A stretch of DNA of 43,588 bases from Woeseiaceae bacterium (GTDB lineage Bacteria > Pseudomonadota > Gammaproteobacteria > Steroidobacterales > Woeseiaceae). The notes under the pieces were generated by a model that was not told where the DNA came from, ran no database searches, and saw only the letters and a program-made list of their open reading frames with translations. The position numbers were made by a program, and so were the translations under genes. The DNA lies in contig JAJFKR010000025.1 of assembly GCA_021773095.1 (NCBI GenBank), positions 1-43,588 on the forward strand, read 5' to 3'. Positions 8,300 to 17,315 of the stretch are shown here, one piece after another; position 1 is the first letter of the stretch, and every line of letters starts with the position of its first letter.

Positions 8300-9938
8300 C
8301 AACACAATCCTCCAGGAAGCCCCACGTTGGATCATCGCTGGTCTCGAAATCGCTGGCGTTGATGCTACCGCCACGATTGACCAGCCACTTTATGAAAACG
8401 TCACGAGCTAACGGCAGGCTTTCATCGATCACATATCCACCTTCCGGAATGATCGGCGTCAGTATTTCGTCGCCGCCCGTCGCAATGTAGTCGTTCACGG
8501 CTAACTTTACCGTGTCGCTATCAGAAATCTCTCGTCCATCAATGAAGTGCATCGCAATGGTGTTCTCGTTGCCGTCGCATGAGATCGTCACACGCATGCC
8601 GGCGATACCGATATGATATTTACGGTGCAGTTGTGCGGCGATGACTCGCCGGAGTTCTGCGCCACTTAAAGGCAAAATCACCAGCCGGTTTTCGAAAGGC
8701 GACAGCTGGTAAATGTCGCCAAAGGTCAATTCGCCAGCGGGCAGGTCCTGACGTAATCCACCGGCGATATTGTGAAAAACAACATCCGCATCAGACGATT
8801 CCAGCAATGCATGGGTAAACAGGTTGCCAAGCGCAGATTCTGGATGACCTCTGCGCGTAAACGGCGTCTCAAGCCGAATGCCGATCTTCGCTTCTTTCTG
8901 GTCTTTCGCCATTTGCGTGGCGCGATCGGCGATGACGGCAACCTGTGCATCAGTCTGAATGACCTCTCCTTCATATTCAGCTTCGGCAATCACCGCATGC
9001 GGCGGATATATACGCCGGCTGATCGCAGCTCCGGAGGATCGGTTTACGGAAAAGTCGACGCGACTGAACGCACGTGTGCTCGAGTAACTGGATGTAATGG
9101 AGATGCCGTTGACGATGTGAGCGAGACCCTCATGCACATGACCGGCATTAATATGATCGACGAAACCGGCCGGGAGCGCCCTTGCCACCGCGAATATTTC
9201 GGCAGCCGGGTCACAGGAAGTCAGATCGTTGGGGTCGTTAAACTCGGCGCACCTACCGCCGGCGTGTGCGGTAACAATAATCAGCTTTACACCAGCATCA
9301 CGTAACTTTGTTGCCTCTTCCCTGATCGCGGGCACTAAGGGTGCGACACGTAACTCGCGAACATTTGCTGCAATGGTTCTTCGCAACGCATTCGACGCCA
9401 TGATGCCAATAATGCCGATTTTTACGCCGTTGATTTTGACAACAACAGATGGGTATACGTTTGGCCAATCAACCAGAGCACCTGTGTTGGTATCTATCAG
9501 GTTCGCTGCCAGTAACGGGAAATTCGCCTCCGCGGCGCGCCGCTTTAGTGCCTCTACCGGATCGTCCTGGTCAGACGAAGGTATAGCCTGTGGCCCCAGC
9601 GGCCCGAAGTCGAATTCGTGATTGCCTATGGCTGCAGCCGTGTACCCCAGGGCATTGAATGCGCTGACCACTGCCGCACCTTCCGAGAGGTTGGACTCCA
9701 GCGTTCCTTGCCACATGTCGCCCGCGTCAATTAACAGCACGCCGCCGCCGTCCTGCTTGCGGGCATCCCGAACAGCGTTTACGTAACCCGATAGCGTGAC
9801 GAGCCCACCGCGATTCTCCGACCTAATCAGCTGACCGTGAACGTCATTGGTGCCAATCATCGTAATGATGAATTCATCAGGCGCTGCGCAAGACGTCAGT
9901 AGTGCGGTCGCCAGTAGTAAGGTCAGTGCCCGGATCAT
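8271..9938 (-). CDS. 5'-nucleotidase/UDP-sugar hydrolase family lipoprotein
   Basis: About 555 residues. A lipoprotein signal (LLTSC, near residue 18) precedes a calcineurin-like phosphoesterase domain with its metal motifs in order: GTNDVHG, DAGDMWQG, IGNHEFDFG, then TAHAGG and NAGHVHEG. A 5_nucleotid_C domain follows, including GGLRQDLPAGELTFGDIYQLSPFEN, as in UshA/CpdB relatives. It likely dephosphorylates nucleotides outside the inner membrane to scavenge phosphate and nucleosides. I start at ATG 9938; a GTG 6 bp upstream is also possible. It overlaps the convergent acyltransferase gene by 29 bp. Confidence 0.88.
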   Translation of the reverse strand: MIRALTLLLATALLTSCAAPDEFIITMIGTNDVHGQLIRSENRGGLVTLSGYVNAVRDARKQDGGGVLLIDAGDMWQGTLESNLSEGAAVVSAFNALGYTAAAIGNHEFDFGPLGPQAIPSSDQDDPVEALKRRAAEANFPLLAANLIDTNTGALVDWPNVYPSVVVKINGVKIGIIGIMASNALRRTIAANVRELRVAPLVPAIREEATKLRDAGVKLIIVTAHAGGRCAEFNDPNDLTSCDPAAEIFAVARALPAGFVDHINAGHVHEGLAHIVNGISITSSYSSTRAFSRVDFSVNRSSGAAISRRIYPPHAVIAEAEYEGEVIQTDAQVAVIADRATQMAKDQKEAKIGIRLETPFTRRGHPESALGNLFTHALLESSDADVVFHNIAGGLRQDLPAGELTFGDIYQLSPFENRLVILPLSGAELRRVIAAQLHRKYHIGIAGMRVTISCDGNENTIAMHFIDGREISDSDTVKLAVNDYIATGGDEILTPIIPEGGYVIDESLPLARDVFIKWLVNRGGSINASDFETSDDPTWGFLEDCVAIETSVATH

Positions 9939-9974
9939 GGGCACTGACTATACTAAAGTCGGGAATGAATAGGG

Positions 9975-12401
9975 TTACTCGTATCGAAGTGCTCGAATGG
10001 GGTTTGATCGCGCGATTCGAATTGCGTGCCCGGCGATGGTCGTCCAGGCGAGCAACACTGCGATAATGCCAGAGACAATCAATATCGGGACCGGCGACTC
10101 AAGACGATCAGCGAAGAAGTCCAGATAAAGACTGGACCCGAAAAAGGCGGCGGGTAAGGCGATCAATAGTGCCCAGAGCACCGGTGTCGAAAACTGCCAG
10201 ACGAGGAGTCGAGCGATTTGTGTTGAGCTTGCGCCGAGTACTTTGCGTACACCGATCTCTTTCGTTCGTTGTGCCGCCATGAACGCGGCGAGGCCAAACA
10301 GACCGATCAGTGCCAGCGATAATGCCACGAAGGCAAACCCGGCCAGCGCCATATTCATGTATCGGAGCACATTGTAGATATCGTCGAACACCTCGTCGAG
10401 AAAGCGTCCCTGGATCGGGTACTCGGGTATAACGCGGTTCCAGACATCTTCGATCGCCGTTACTGTATCCAGAATGTTCCCGCCTGTAATTCGGATAGAG
10501 CCGATTCGAAGTGAGTCCGGCGAGTACTGGTAGATCCACGCCTTCTCCTTATTGAACAAGCCGACGATGTTTTGCGTCGGGACAACACCGACAACAATGA
10601 ACTCGTAATTTCTTTCTTCGCCATTAAGCGTGTAAAAGCGCTTGTTGAGCGCGTCTATTGGCTTTTCGACGCCTAGTTGTGCAAGTGCGAGTTCGTTGAC
10701 CAGAACATTTACCGTTTCAGACTCTTCACTTGCGATGTCGTTGTTGATGTCCGGGCTCAGGTTTCTGCCGGCGAGCAGTGGAATATCATAAGTGTCCAGA
10801 AACTCCGGAGACATGCGAAGGTTCATGAGTATAAATTCACCGGCCTCATCACCGGGTTGTAAGGCAACTCCCATAGAAGAGTTGTTTTGTTCGTAGGGCA
10901 CTTGTGAGGAATATGCGACGCTGTCGACACTCGGCAATGCTTCGAGCTCGTGCCTGAGGGTGTCAAGCCGGTCGCTGATACCTTCCACCTGCAATCGGTC
11001 GATCGTGTAAATTTCGGAGCGAGGGAAAATGTAGCTGCCTTCTTTTACGCTTTCGTTCTGCATGTAAACGATGCTGACGAGCGCAAGCATGAACGCGGAG
11101 ATCGCGAACTGTGTGCCGATCATAATGGACCGCATCAAAGATCCCTTTTTTCCTTTTCTGGCAATATCACGAAGCGCCTCTATCGGGTTCGTTCGAGTGA
11201 TAAGCCAGGCGGGATATAATCCAGCGAATACACCGACGATAGCCGTCGTCGATAACAGCCACGGCAAGGTGGTGGCGTAATCCAGTGTCATACTCTTGCC
11301 TGCAAAATTGTTGAACAGCGGTATGAGAATCTCGAGAATTGCGATTGCAAATACCATGGCGACGGTCGCTATGACGAGACTCTCTATCAGAAACTGTGTG
11401 AGCAACTGATTGCGGCTTGCACCCATTGTCTTGCGCATTCCGACTTCCCTGCTGCGGCCTAACGATTGTGCTGTAGCAAGATTAGCGTAATTTACGCACG
11501 CGACGACAAGCACCATCAGGCTGAGCAAGGCGACTACCGAAGCAATCGGTAATCCCATCATGTCCCACATCGCGAGGTTGGCGTAGGTCAGCGGGTTAAC
11601 AAGAAAGTCCGCAATCACCCCTCGTTGTTCCTCTGGAACCATTCGTTCAAAAATGCCATCCATTTGGGTTTGCAGCCAGGCCGAGTCGAGAGTTTCTGGG
11701 AGAAGGACATAGGTCATGTTGCCAATAGAGAGGTTGTTCCAGTTTCCCGCGAGATCCCAGTCACGCATTCGATTGAGCCCCGCGAGAGGTACAACGAAGT
11801 CAAGACCCGCACCACCGATGACCGAAGAGGTGAGATGAGAGTTTAGGGGAACGTCCTCGATTACAGCGGTAACAGAAAAATCGAATTCATTGTCGAACGT
11901 AAAGACCTCGCCCAGCACGTCGGTCTTGCCGAAGTATTTGATCGCCATTGACTCGGTGATCAGGAGCCCGGAAGGGTCTTCAATGGCCGAAATGTCGCCC
12001 TGGATGTAGTTGAAGTCGAAAATCTGTAAAAACGCCGGATCTGCAAAACTGATCCGCTCATAGAAGCTCTCTTCACCCGTAGACAACAAGAACTCGGTGC
12101 CAATAGTTCGTGCGACAGCCTCAAGGTCCTGCAATTCGGCTTCAACGATCGGACCGACTGCTGGAAACACTGAATTCAGCTTGTCGACACCGACATTCAG
12201 ATCAGGTGCCGCTGTTGCCCCGATGGTGTAAATGCGAGAGGCATTTTCGAAAAAGCCGTCATGTGATTCTTCGTACTCGATAAGCAGGCCACCGAATACA
12301 TAGATGGTCAGGCCCAGCGCGAGGCCGGATATATTGATCACCGCGAAAACCTTGTTCTTGCGCAGGTTCCGAAGTGCAATAATGATGTTATTCCAGAGCA
12401 T
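9975..12401 (-). CDS. FtsX/MacB-type ABC transporter permease
   Basis: 808 residues with the double-FtsX layout: an N-terminal helix (residues about 19-40), a large periplasmic MacB_PCD-like domain, three helices (about 270-400), then a second extracytoplasmic domain and three C-terminal helices. EVGMRKTMGASRNQLLTQFLIES and EIGVRKVLGASSTQIARLL are the two conserved coupling helices of FtsX permeases. Together with the ATPase and adaptor genes upstream it forms a MacAB-like efflux or mechanotransmission system for export of peptides, lipids or envelope-active compounds. The start has GGGGGA upstream, and the gene lies 11 bp after the ATPase. Last gene of the operon. Confidence 0.88.
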   Translation of the reverse strand: MLWNNIIIALRNLRKNKVFAVINISGLALGLTIYVFGGLLIEYEESHDGFFENASRIYTIGATAAPDLNVGVDKLNSVFPAVGPIVEAELQDLEAVARTIGTEFLLSTGEESFYERISFADPAFLQIFDFNYIQGDISAIEDPSGLLITESMAIKYFGKTDVLGEVFTFDNEFDFSVTAVIEDVPLNSHLTSSVIGGAGLDFVVPLAGLNRMRDWDLAGNWNNLSIGNMTYVLLPETLDSAWLQTQMDGIFERMVPEEQRGVIADFLVNPLTYANLAMWDMMGLPIASVVALLSLMVLVVACVNYANLATAQSLGRSREVGMRKTMGASRNQLLTQFLIESLVIATVAMVFAIAILEILIPLFNNFAGKSMTLDYATTLPWLLSTTAIVGVFAGLYPAWLITRTNPIEALRDIARKGKKGSLMRSIMIGTQFAISAFMLALVSIVYMQNESVKEGSYIFPRSEIYTIDRLQVEGISDRLDTLRHELEALPSVDSVAYSSQVPYEQNNSSMGVALQPGDEAGEFILMNLRMSPEFLDTYDIPLLAGRNLSPDINNDIASEESETVNVLVNELALAQLGVEKPIDALNKRFYTLNGEERNYEFIVVGVVPTQNIVGLFNKEKAWIYQYSPDSLRIGSIRITGGNILDTVTAIEDVWNRVIPEYPIQGRFLDEVFDDIYNVLRYMNMALAGFAFVALSLALIGLFGLAAFMAAQRTKEIGVRKVLGASSTQIARLLVWQFSTPVLWALLIALPAAFFGSSLYLDFFADRLESPVPILIVSGIIAVLLAWTTIAGHAIRIARSNPIRALRYE

Positions 12402-12412
12402 GATTTCCCCCG

Positions 12413-13093
12413 TTACGCGGCTCGCGTATTTTCCGTGACGATGTGGCCGTCAAACAGGTTCACGATACGATGAGCATAGTCGGCATGTGCCGGTGAGTGA
12501 GTGACCATGACGATGGTCGTACCTTCCTTATTCAGCGATCGCAGCAATTCCATGACCTCCTGGCCATGTACCGAGTCGAGGTTTCCGGTTGGCTCATCCG
12601 CCAGAATCAACGGTTGATCACCAACGACGGCACGTGCGACAGCAACACGCTGTTGCTGTCCACCGGATAACTGGCCGGGCATGTGATTCGAGCGATGTGC
12701 GATACCTATGCGATCCATTACGCTGGCTACGCGCTTCTTGCGTTCTGCCGATGGCATGTCGTGGTACAGCAATGCGAGCTCAATGTTTTCGGCGACGCTA
12801 AGTTCGTCGATTAGATTAAAATTCTGAAAAATGAAACCGATGTTTTGCTTGCGAATATTGCTGCGTTGGGACTCGTTGTATTTGGCAATGTTCTCGTCGA
12901 AGAAAAAGTAGTCGCCATCCGACGGGTTGTCCAACATTCCAACAATATTCAGCAGCGTTGATTTCCCGCAGCCTGACGGACCCATGATCGCGACGAAATC
13001 GCCTTGTTCGATCTCGAGATTAACGCCATTAAGCGCGACCGTTTCGACCTCATCGGTACTGTATACCTTGTACATATTGTGAAGTTTGAGCAT
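12413..13093 (-). CDS. ABC transporter ATP-binding protein (MacB/LolD type)
   Basis: 226 residues, the normal length for a stand-alone LolD/MacB-type ATPase. Walker A GPSGCGKST, Q-loop FIFQNFNLIDELSVAEN, signature LSGGQQQR, Walker B PLILADEPTGNLD and the switch His in VTHSPAHADYA are all intact. It powers the FtsX-type permease encoded 11 bp downstream. The start codon has GAGGAACAACA directly upstream. Middle gene of a three-gene operon. Confidence 0.92.
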   Translation of the reverse strand: MLKLHNMYKVYSTDEVETVALNGVNLEIEQGDFVAIMGPSGCGKSTLLNIVGMLDNPSDGDYFFFDENIAKYNESQRSNIRKQNIGFIFQNFNLIDELSVAENIELALLYHDMPSAERKKRVASVMDRIGIAHRSNHMPGQLSGGQQQRVAVARAVVGDQPLILADEPTGNLDSVHGQEVMELLRSLNKEGTTIVMVTHSPAHADYAHRIVNLFDGHIVTENTRAA

Positions 13094-13135
13094 TGTTGTT
13101 CCTCTGTTTTGTCGGGTGGATGATCGGCGTTGTGA

Positions 13136-14389
13136 CTAGTCGTCGTTAAGCGCCAATCGGTCCATGTCTGTAAAGCTTGTGTAGGGTGATGTGACCACCT
13201 GCTCGCCCGGCTGCAGTCCATCGAGTACTTCAATAAATACAGTGTTTCGGCGCCCCAGACGAACCGGACGTTTTACAGCCTCACTGCCATCGGCTGACAC
13301 AACAAAGATCCAGTTGCCGCCGGTATCCTGGTAGAAAGATCCGTTCGGTATTAGAGTCGCGTCAGTGTTGTCACCCAACGTGTGGCGAATCTGCATGGTT
13401 TGTCCACGGCGTAAACCGCCGGGTTCGTTAGCAAGCTCCATGTCGACCTCAAATTGGCCGGCATTGACCTGTGGGTAAATTTTTGAAATCGTGAGATCAA
13501 TGTCTTTGCCGCGATGCTCGCCAACAGCAGCTTGCTGCAGGTCAACTCTGCCGAGATAAAATTCGTCGATCTTGACGTTAAGCTTGTAACCGTTCGGGTC
13601 ATCAATCTGTCCGAGCCGACCGCCGCGCGGGATCGATTGCCCAATCTCAATATTAAATCCGGACAGCTTTCCCGGCAGCGGTGCACGGACGTTTAGGTCA
13701 TCAAGGTTATTCTTCGCGAAGCCAAGTCCGGCTTCCAGTTGAGCACCAGCTTCCTGCAATTGCTTCAGTTGCTGCTCCTGCATCCGTGTATCCGTCGCCT
13801 GACTCTCGAGCGTAATATCGCGCCGGTTGTTGTAATAGATCAGCTCATCGTCCAGCTCTTCAATCGTTGAACGTGAAGCAAGATCTCTCAAAACCAGATC
13901 CTTTTGACGTGCAACGGCCCGATCCAGTCGCGTGATCTGATAGTCAATCTCTACAAGATTGCGCTTGTGCGACAAGCGGTTCTGCTCAAGCTGCAGTTCG
14001 ATCGTACGCATGTTGTTGAGCTGCTCGGTAACTGCGGCTTCACGTCCCAGCACTTCGAGCTGTAGATTGGTGTTCGAAAGCACCGCGATGAGATCGCCGG
14101 CTTCCACGACCGCACCATCTTCAACCAGAATCTCTTCGACACGACCGCCTTCAATTGCGTCGAGGTAGACAGTGCTCCTCGGGACCAGCCGGCCACGCAG
14201 TGGAATGAAGTCCTCGAACGTACCAACCGTAACGGGCGACACTTCGATTCGCTGTGAGTCGACGCTCAGGCTGCGGCCGCTTGAGAGCGTGTCGATGAAC
14301 CACCAGCCGAATGCGATAACGAGCAGGGCTGCTGCTGCGTAGCCCGCCTTCGTCGTTAGTGGTGCCTTCTTCTGGACTTTGCGGTCCAT
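13136..14389 (-). CDS. periplasmic adaptor (HlyD/MacA-like membrane fusion protein)
   Basis: About 417 residues from ATG 14389 (MDRKVQKKAP). One N-terminal membrane anchor (about residues 14-31), a lipoyl-like half (VDSQRIEVSPV to VEDGAVVEAGDLIAVLSN), a long alpha-helical hairpin of about 130 residues rich in Gln/Leu, the second lipoyl half (VRAPLPGKLSGFNIEIGQSI) and beta-barrel domains. It links the permease to an outer-membrane channel, which is not encoded here. An in-frame ATG at 14455 is rejected because the sigma-54 promoter would start transcription at about 14456. First gene of the operon. Confidence 0.87.
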   Translation of the reverse strand: MDRKVQKKAPLTTKAGYAAAALLVIAFGWWFIDTLSSGRSLSVDSQRIEVSPVTVGTFEDFIPLRGRLVPRSTVYLDAIEGGRVEEILVEDGAVVEAGDLIAVLSNTNLQLEVLGREAAVTEQLNNMRTIELQLEQNRLSHKRNLVEIDYQITRLDRAVARQKDLVLRDLASRSTIEELDDELIYYNNRRDITLESQATDTRMQEQQLKQLQEAGAQLEAGLGFAKNNLDDLNVRAPLPGKLSGFNIEIGQSIPRGGRLGQIDDPNGYKLNVKIDEFYLGRVDLQQAAVGEHRGKDIDLTISKIYPQVNAGQFEVDMELANEPGGLRRGQTMQIRHTLGDNTDATLIPNGSFYQDTGGNWIFVVSADGSEAVKRPVRLGRRNTVFIEVLDGLQPGEQVVTSPYTSFTDMDRLALNDD

Positions 14390-14466
14390 ACCCTGGCCGG
14401 AGATACCCATTCCCGCGGAGTGGGTCTGGCTTTGTAGTTTTCTGATCTTATCCATACCTGATAAAC

Positions 14467-14482
14467 AGCAAGTAGCGTGCCA
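14467..14482 (-). promoter_or_regulatory. sigma-54 promoter (-24/-12) of the ABC efflux operon
   Basis: The minus strand reads TGGCACGCTACTTGCT, an exact match to the RpoN consensus TGGCACG-N4-TTGCW. The predicted transcription start is near 14456, giving a leader of about 67 nt to the adaptor start at 14389. A divergent sigma-54 activator gene and paired enhancer-like sites lie immediately upstream. Confidence 0.9.
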
Positions 14483-14534
14483 ACTCGTAAGTGGTTGTTT
14501 TATTTGAAAACGCCGAACAAACAGGCATCAAAAC

Positions 14535-14550
14535 TGTACGCTGGCGGACA
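14535..14550. promoter_or_regulatory. enhancer-like palindrome 1 (candidate NtrC-family binding site)
   Basis: TGTACG-CTGG-CGGACA, a near-perfect dyad of form TGTNCG-N4-CGNACA. Its centre is about 87 bp upstream of the predicted sigma-54 transcription start, within the usual range for bacterial enhancer sites. Confidence 0.7.
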
Positions 14551-14555
14551 CTAAG

Positions 14556-14571
14556 TGTACGATTTCGAACA
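14556..14571. promoter_or_regulatory. enhancer-like palindrome 2 (candidate NtrC-family binding site)
   Basis: TGTACG-ATTT-CGAACA, the same dyad as site 1 and exactly 21 bp (two helical turns) further from the promoter, centred about 108 bp upstream of the start. It lies 20 bp before the regulator's own start codon, so autoregulation is possible. Confidence 0.7.
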
Positions 14572-14590
14572 CTATGTGGATGCGAATACG

Positions 14591-15973
14591 ATGACTGTTG
14601 GCAATATCCTTATTGTCGATGACGACGAAGACATCCTGACGGCGAGTCGCCTGTTGCTGAGGCGCCAATTCGGTGACATTTCGACTTGCAGCGATCCGCG
14701 GCAAATCCCCGCATTGCTCGCCGAAAACGACTTCGATGTGGTGTTGCTCGACATGAATTTCGGGCCAGGCGAGTCTAGCGGCAAAGAAGGAATAGTCTGG
14801 CTCGAAAAAATCCTGCAGATCGACCCGCAGATAGTCGTCGTCATGATCACGGCTCACGGCAGTCTCAATACTGCCGTTGAAGCAATGAAACGTGGCGCGA
14901 CTGATTTTATTGCCAAACCCTGGCAAAACGAGAAAGTTGTTGCGACGGTTTCCACGGCCGTGCAACTACACCGGAGCCGAAAAGAAACGGCGACGTTGAG
15001 GCAGACGAACGAGGTCCTGCTCAAACAGTCGGTTGCCGCGGACAGTCAGATTATCGGTGAGTCATCAGAATCCAGGAAGGTGATGGACGTCGTGGAACGC
15101 GCCGCCCCTACTGATGCGAACGTGCTGATTCTTGGCGAGAACGGAACGGGCAAGGAACTCATAGCCCGCGAGTTACACCGCCAATCCAATCGATCCGAGC
15201 ACGTGTTTCTGACGGTTGATATGGGTTCAATCAGCGAGTCCTTATTTGAATCGGAATTGTTCGGCCACAAAAAAGGTGCGTTTACCGACGCAAGCGAAGA
15301 CAGGCTGGGCCGCTTTCAGGCAGCGGATGGCGGCACGATCTTCCTCGACGAAATTGGCAACCTGCCATTGCACCTGCAAGCAAAGTTGATGCGGGTACTG
15401 GAGCAGCGCAAGGTCACGGCCGTCGGTTCAGACGAGTCGCAGGATATAGATGTACGCGTAGTAGCGGCGACCAATGTGCCAGCGATGAGACTTAAGGACG
15501 AAAATCACTTTCGTCAGGACCTGTTGTTTCGACTGAATACGGTCGAGATTACGGTACCGCCATTGAGAGATCGCAAGGATGACATTTTGCCGATCGCAGA
15601 TCACTACGCCACCATCTATTCACAAAAGTATGGTGGTACCTTGCGAGTTTTTTCCTCGGACGCGCGACAGGCATTGCAAGACTATACATGGCCGGGAAAC
15701 ATTCGTGCGTTGCGACATGCCGTTGAGCGAGCGATTATTCTTTCCGAGGGCGAGGTGATCGAACCTGCCGATTTACAGCTCGACTACAGCGATTCATCAA
15801 GGGATCAGCAGGGCGTTGCCGTTGTACCGACAATTTTGAATCTTGACTACATGGAGAAAGACACGATTCAGAAGGCCTTGCGCAAACATGGCTTCAATAT
15901 ATCAAGAGCAGCAAATGAGCTTGGCCTGACCCGGGCGTCGCTTTACCGTCGCATGGAAAAACATGATCTTTAG
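14591..15973 (+). CDS. sigma-54-dependent response regulator, NtrC family
   Basis: About 460 residues. Receiver domain with acidic pocket VDDDED and phospho-acceptor Asp54 (VVLLDMNFG), Lys in FIAKPW; AAA+ domain with Walker A LGENGTGKE, Walker B GGTIFLDEIG and arginine-finger region FRQDLLFRL; C-terminal Fis-type helix-turn-helix (ISRAANELGLTRASLYRRM). The sigma-54 contact loop reads GAFTDA instead of GAFTGA. It should activate the divergent ABC operon from the palindromes in the intergenic region. Start at ATG 14591; an in-frame GTG at 14555 would place the enhancer site inside the gene. It overlaps the kinase gene by 11 bp. Confidence 0.9.
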   Translation: MTVGNILIVDDDEDILTASRLLLRRQFGDISTCSDPRQIPALLAENDFDVVLLDMNFGPGESSGKEGIVWLEKILQIDPQIVVVMITAHGSLNTAVEAMKRGATDFIAKPWQNEKVVATVSTAVQLHRSRKETATLRQTNEVLLKQSVAADSQIIGESSESRKVMDVVERAAPTDANVLILGENGTGKELIARELHRQSNRSEHVFLTVDMGSISESLFESELFGHKKGAFTDASEDRLGRFQAADGGTIFLDEIGNLPLHLQAKLMRVLEQRKVTAVGSDESQDIDVRVVAATNVPAMRLKDENHFRQDLLFRLNTVEITVPPLRDRKDDILPIADHYATIYSQKYGGTLRVFSSDARQALQDYTWPGNIRALRHAVERAIILSEGEVIEPADLQLDYSDSSRDQQGVAVVPTILNLDYMEKDTIQKALRKHGFNISRAANELGLTRASLYRRMEKHDL

Positions 15974-17315
15974 ACGCTTTACGATTCTATTGATTGTTCG
16001 CCTGTCGTTAGTCGGAGTGGCAATGGCAACTGTTGTCTGGATGCTGTTACGCCCGGGGCTCCACAGCGCGACGATCATCGCAGTTGTGATACTGGTTATT
16101 CTGACCACCGAGCTATGGACATTTGTTAGTCGAACCAATCGCGAAGTCGCACGATTCCTCGATGCAGCGAGGTACGCTGATTACTCGCAGCGATTTAATT
16201 TTGAGAAAGAGGGCGCCGGGTTCAAGGCGCTGGGCGAGGCGTTTACCGAGATAATCGAACGTATGCGTGAGCGTCGTTCGGACCATGAGATAGAAGTACG
16301 TCGATTGCGGGCGCTTATTGAACACATTCCGGTGCCATTGCTGACGCTTTACAGCGATGATTCGATAATCTTGCAAAACAATGCAGCGCGTCGTTTGTTT
16401 GGTGCGGAACACGTAACGACGTTACGAGACCTCAGAAAGTTCGGCTTTCGGTTTGCCGAATCAGTTGCTACTGCTGTTCCCGGTGCGAGACAGCTTGTCA
16501 CTTTTGATGTCGAGGGCATCGAGTATCACCTGACGCTCGCTACAACAGAGATCATTATTTCCAGCAATAGCGAACGGCTAATTTCTCTGCAGGATATCCA
16601 GTCTGAACTCGATGCGACGCAGGCGCAGGCGTGGGAGGATCTGGTGCGTGTGCTAACCCACGAGATTATGAATTCGATTACGCCGGTTACATCATTAGCC
16701 AGAACAGCGGTGGAGTTCGTTGATGATGTTGTGCAAAAAGACAAAGCCGGGGAGTCGCTGGGTGAGGATCTTGAAGACTTGCGTGACGCCGTCGCCACCG
16801 TCGCCCGCCGCTCGGATAGCCTGACGCAATTCGTTGACAGCTATCGGCAAATATCCAGACTGGCGCCGCCGGAGAAAAAACGCGTCCGACTGGGCGACCT
16901 TTTCGAAACGGTTGGCAAACTGGCCAAAGCCGAGTGGCCGGAAAGCCGGGCGAATTTCTCGATTGAGGTAATGCCGCGGGAGCTCGATGTTTATGCCGAC
17001 AGGGATCTTCTCGAACCCGTGTTGCTGAATCTTCTACGTAATGCATGGCAAAGTACGGTGAACGTCAAAATGCCGAAGATCGTTTTAAAGGGATACCTGA
17101 ACAGACGTAGCAACGTTGTTATTGAAGTCAGCGATAACGGACCGGGTGTGCCGGACGCGATCGCCAAAAAAATATTCGTACCGTTCTTTACAACCAGGGA
17201 AGCGGGGTCCGGCGTCGGTCTCGCTCTGGCCCGTCAGGTAATGATCGCCCACGGCGGTTTTATTCGTTTGAGTCGCAACGATGCCGGCGGGGCGACGCTA
17301 AGCCTTACTTTCTAG
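15963..17315 (+). CDS. sensor histidine kinase (NtrB-like)
   Basis: 450 residues. Two N-terminal membrane helices (about 8-28 and 35-55) with almost no periplasmic loop, a HAMP/linker region, a PAS-like domain (about 115-215), the H-box [15 protein letters not shown] and an HATPase domain with N-box [12 protein letters not shown]1 [10 protein letters not shown] and G2 [11 protein letters not shown]. The small outside loop suggests it senses a signal in the membrane or cytoplasm, perhaps envelope stress or the transported substrate. Translationally coupled to the response regulator by an 11-bp overlap, so the two form a cognate pair. Its stop shares a CTAG with the stop of the convergent gene. 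Confidence 0.9.
   Translation: MIFRRFTILLIVRLSLVGVAMATVVWMLLRPGLHSATIIAVVILVILTTELWTFVSRTNREVARFLDAARYADYSQRFNFEKEGAGFKALGEAFTEIIERMRERRSDHEIEVRRLRALIEHIPVPLLTLYSDDSIILQNNAARRLFGAEHVTTLRDLRKFGFRFAESVATAVPGARQLVTFDVEGIEYHLTLATTEIIISSNSERLISLQDIQSELDATQAQAWEDLVRVLTHEIMNSITPVTSLARTAVEFVDDVVQKDKAGESLGEDLEDLRDAVATVARRSDSLTQFVDSYRQISRLAPPEKKRVRLGDLFETVGKLAKAEWPESRANFSIEVMPRELDVYADRDLLEPVLLNLLRNAWQSTVNVKMPKIVLKGYLNRRSNVVIEVSDNGPGVPDAIAKKIFVPFFTTREAGSGVGLALARQVMIAHGGFIRLSRNDAGGATLSLTF

Noticed and set aside
14390..14455. Adaptor start at ATG 14455.
   Set aside because: The consensus sigma-54 promoter predicts transcription from about 14456, leaving no leader; the downstream start fits family proteins better.
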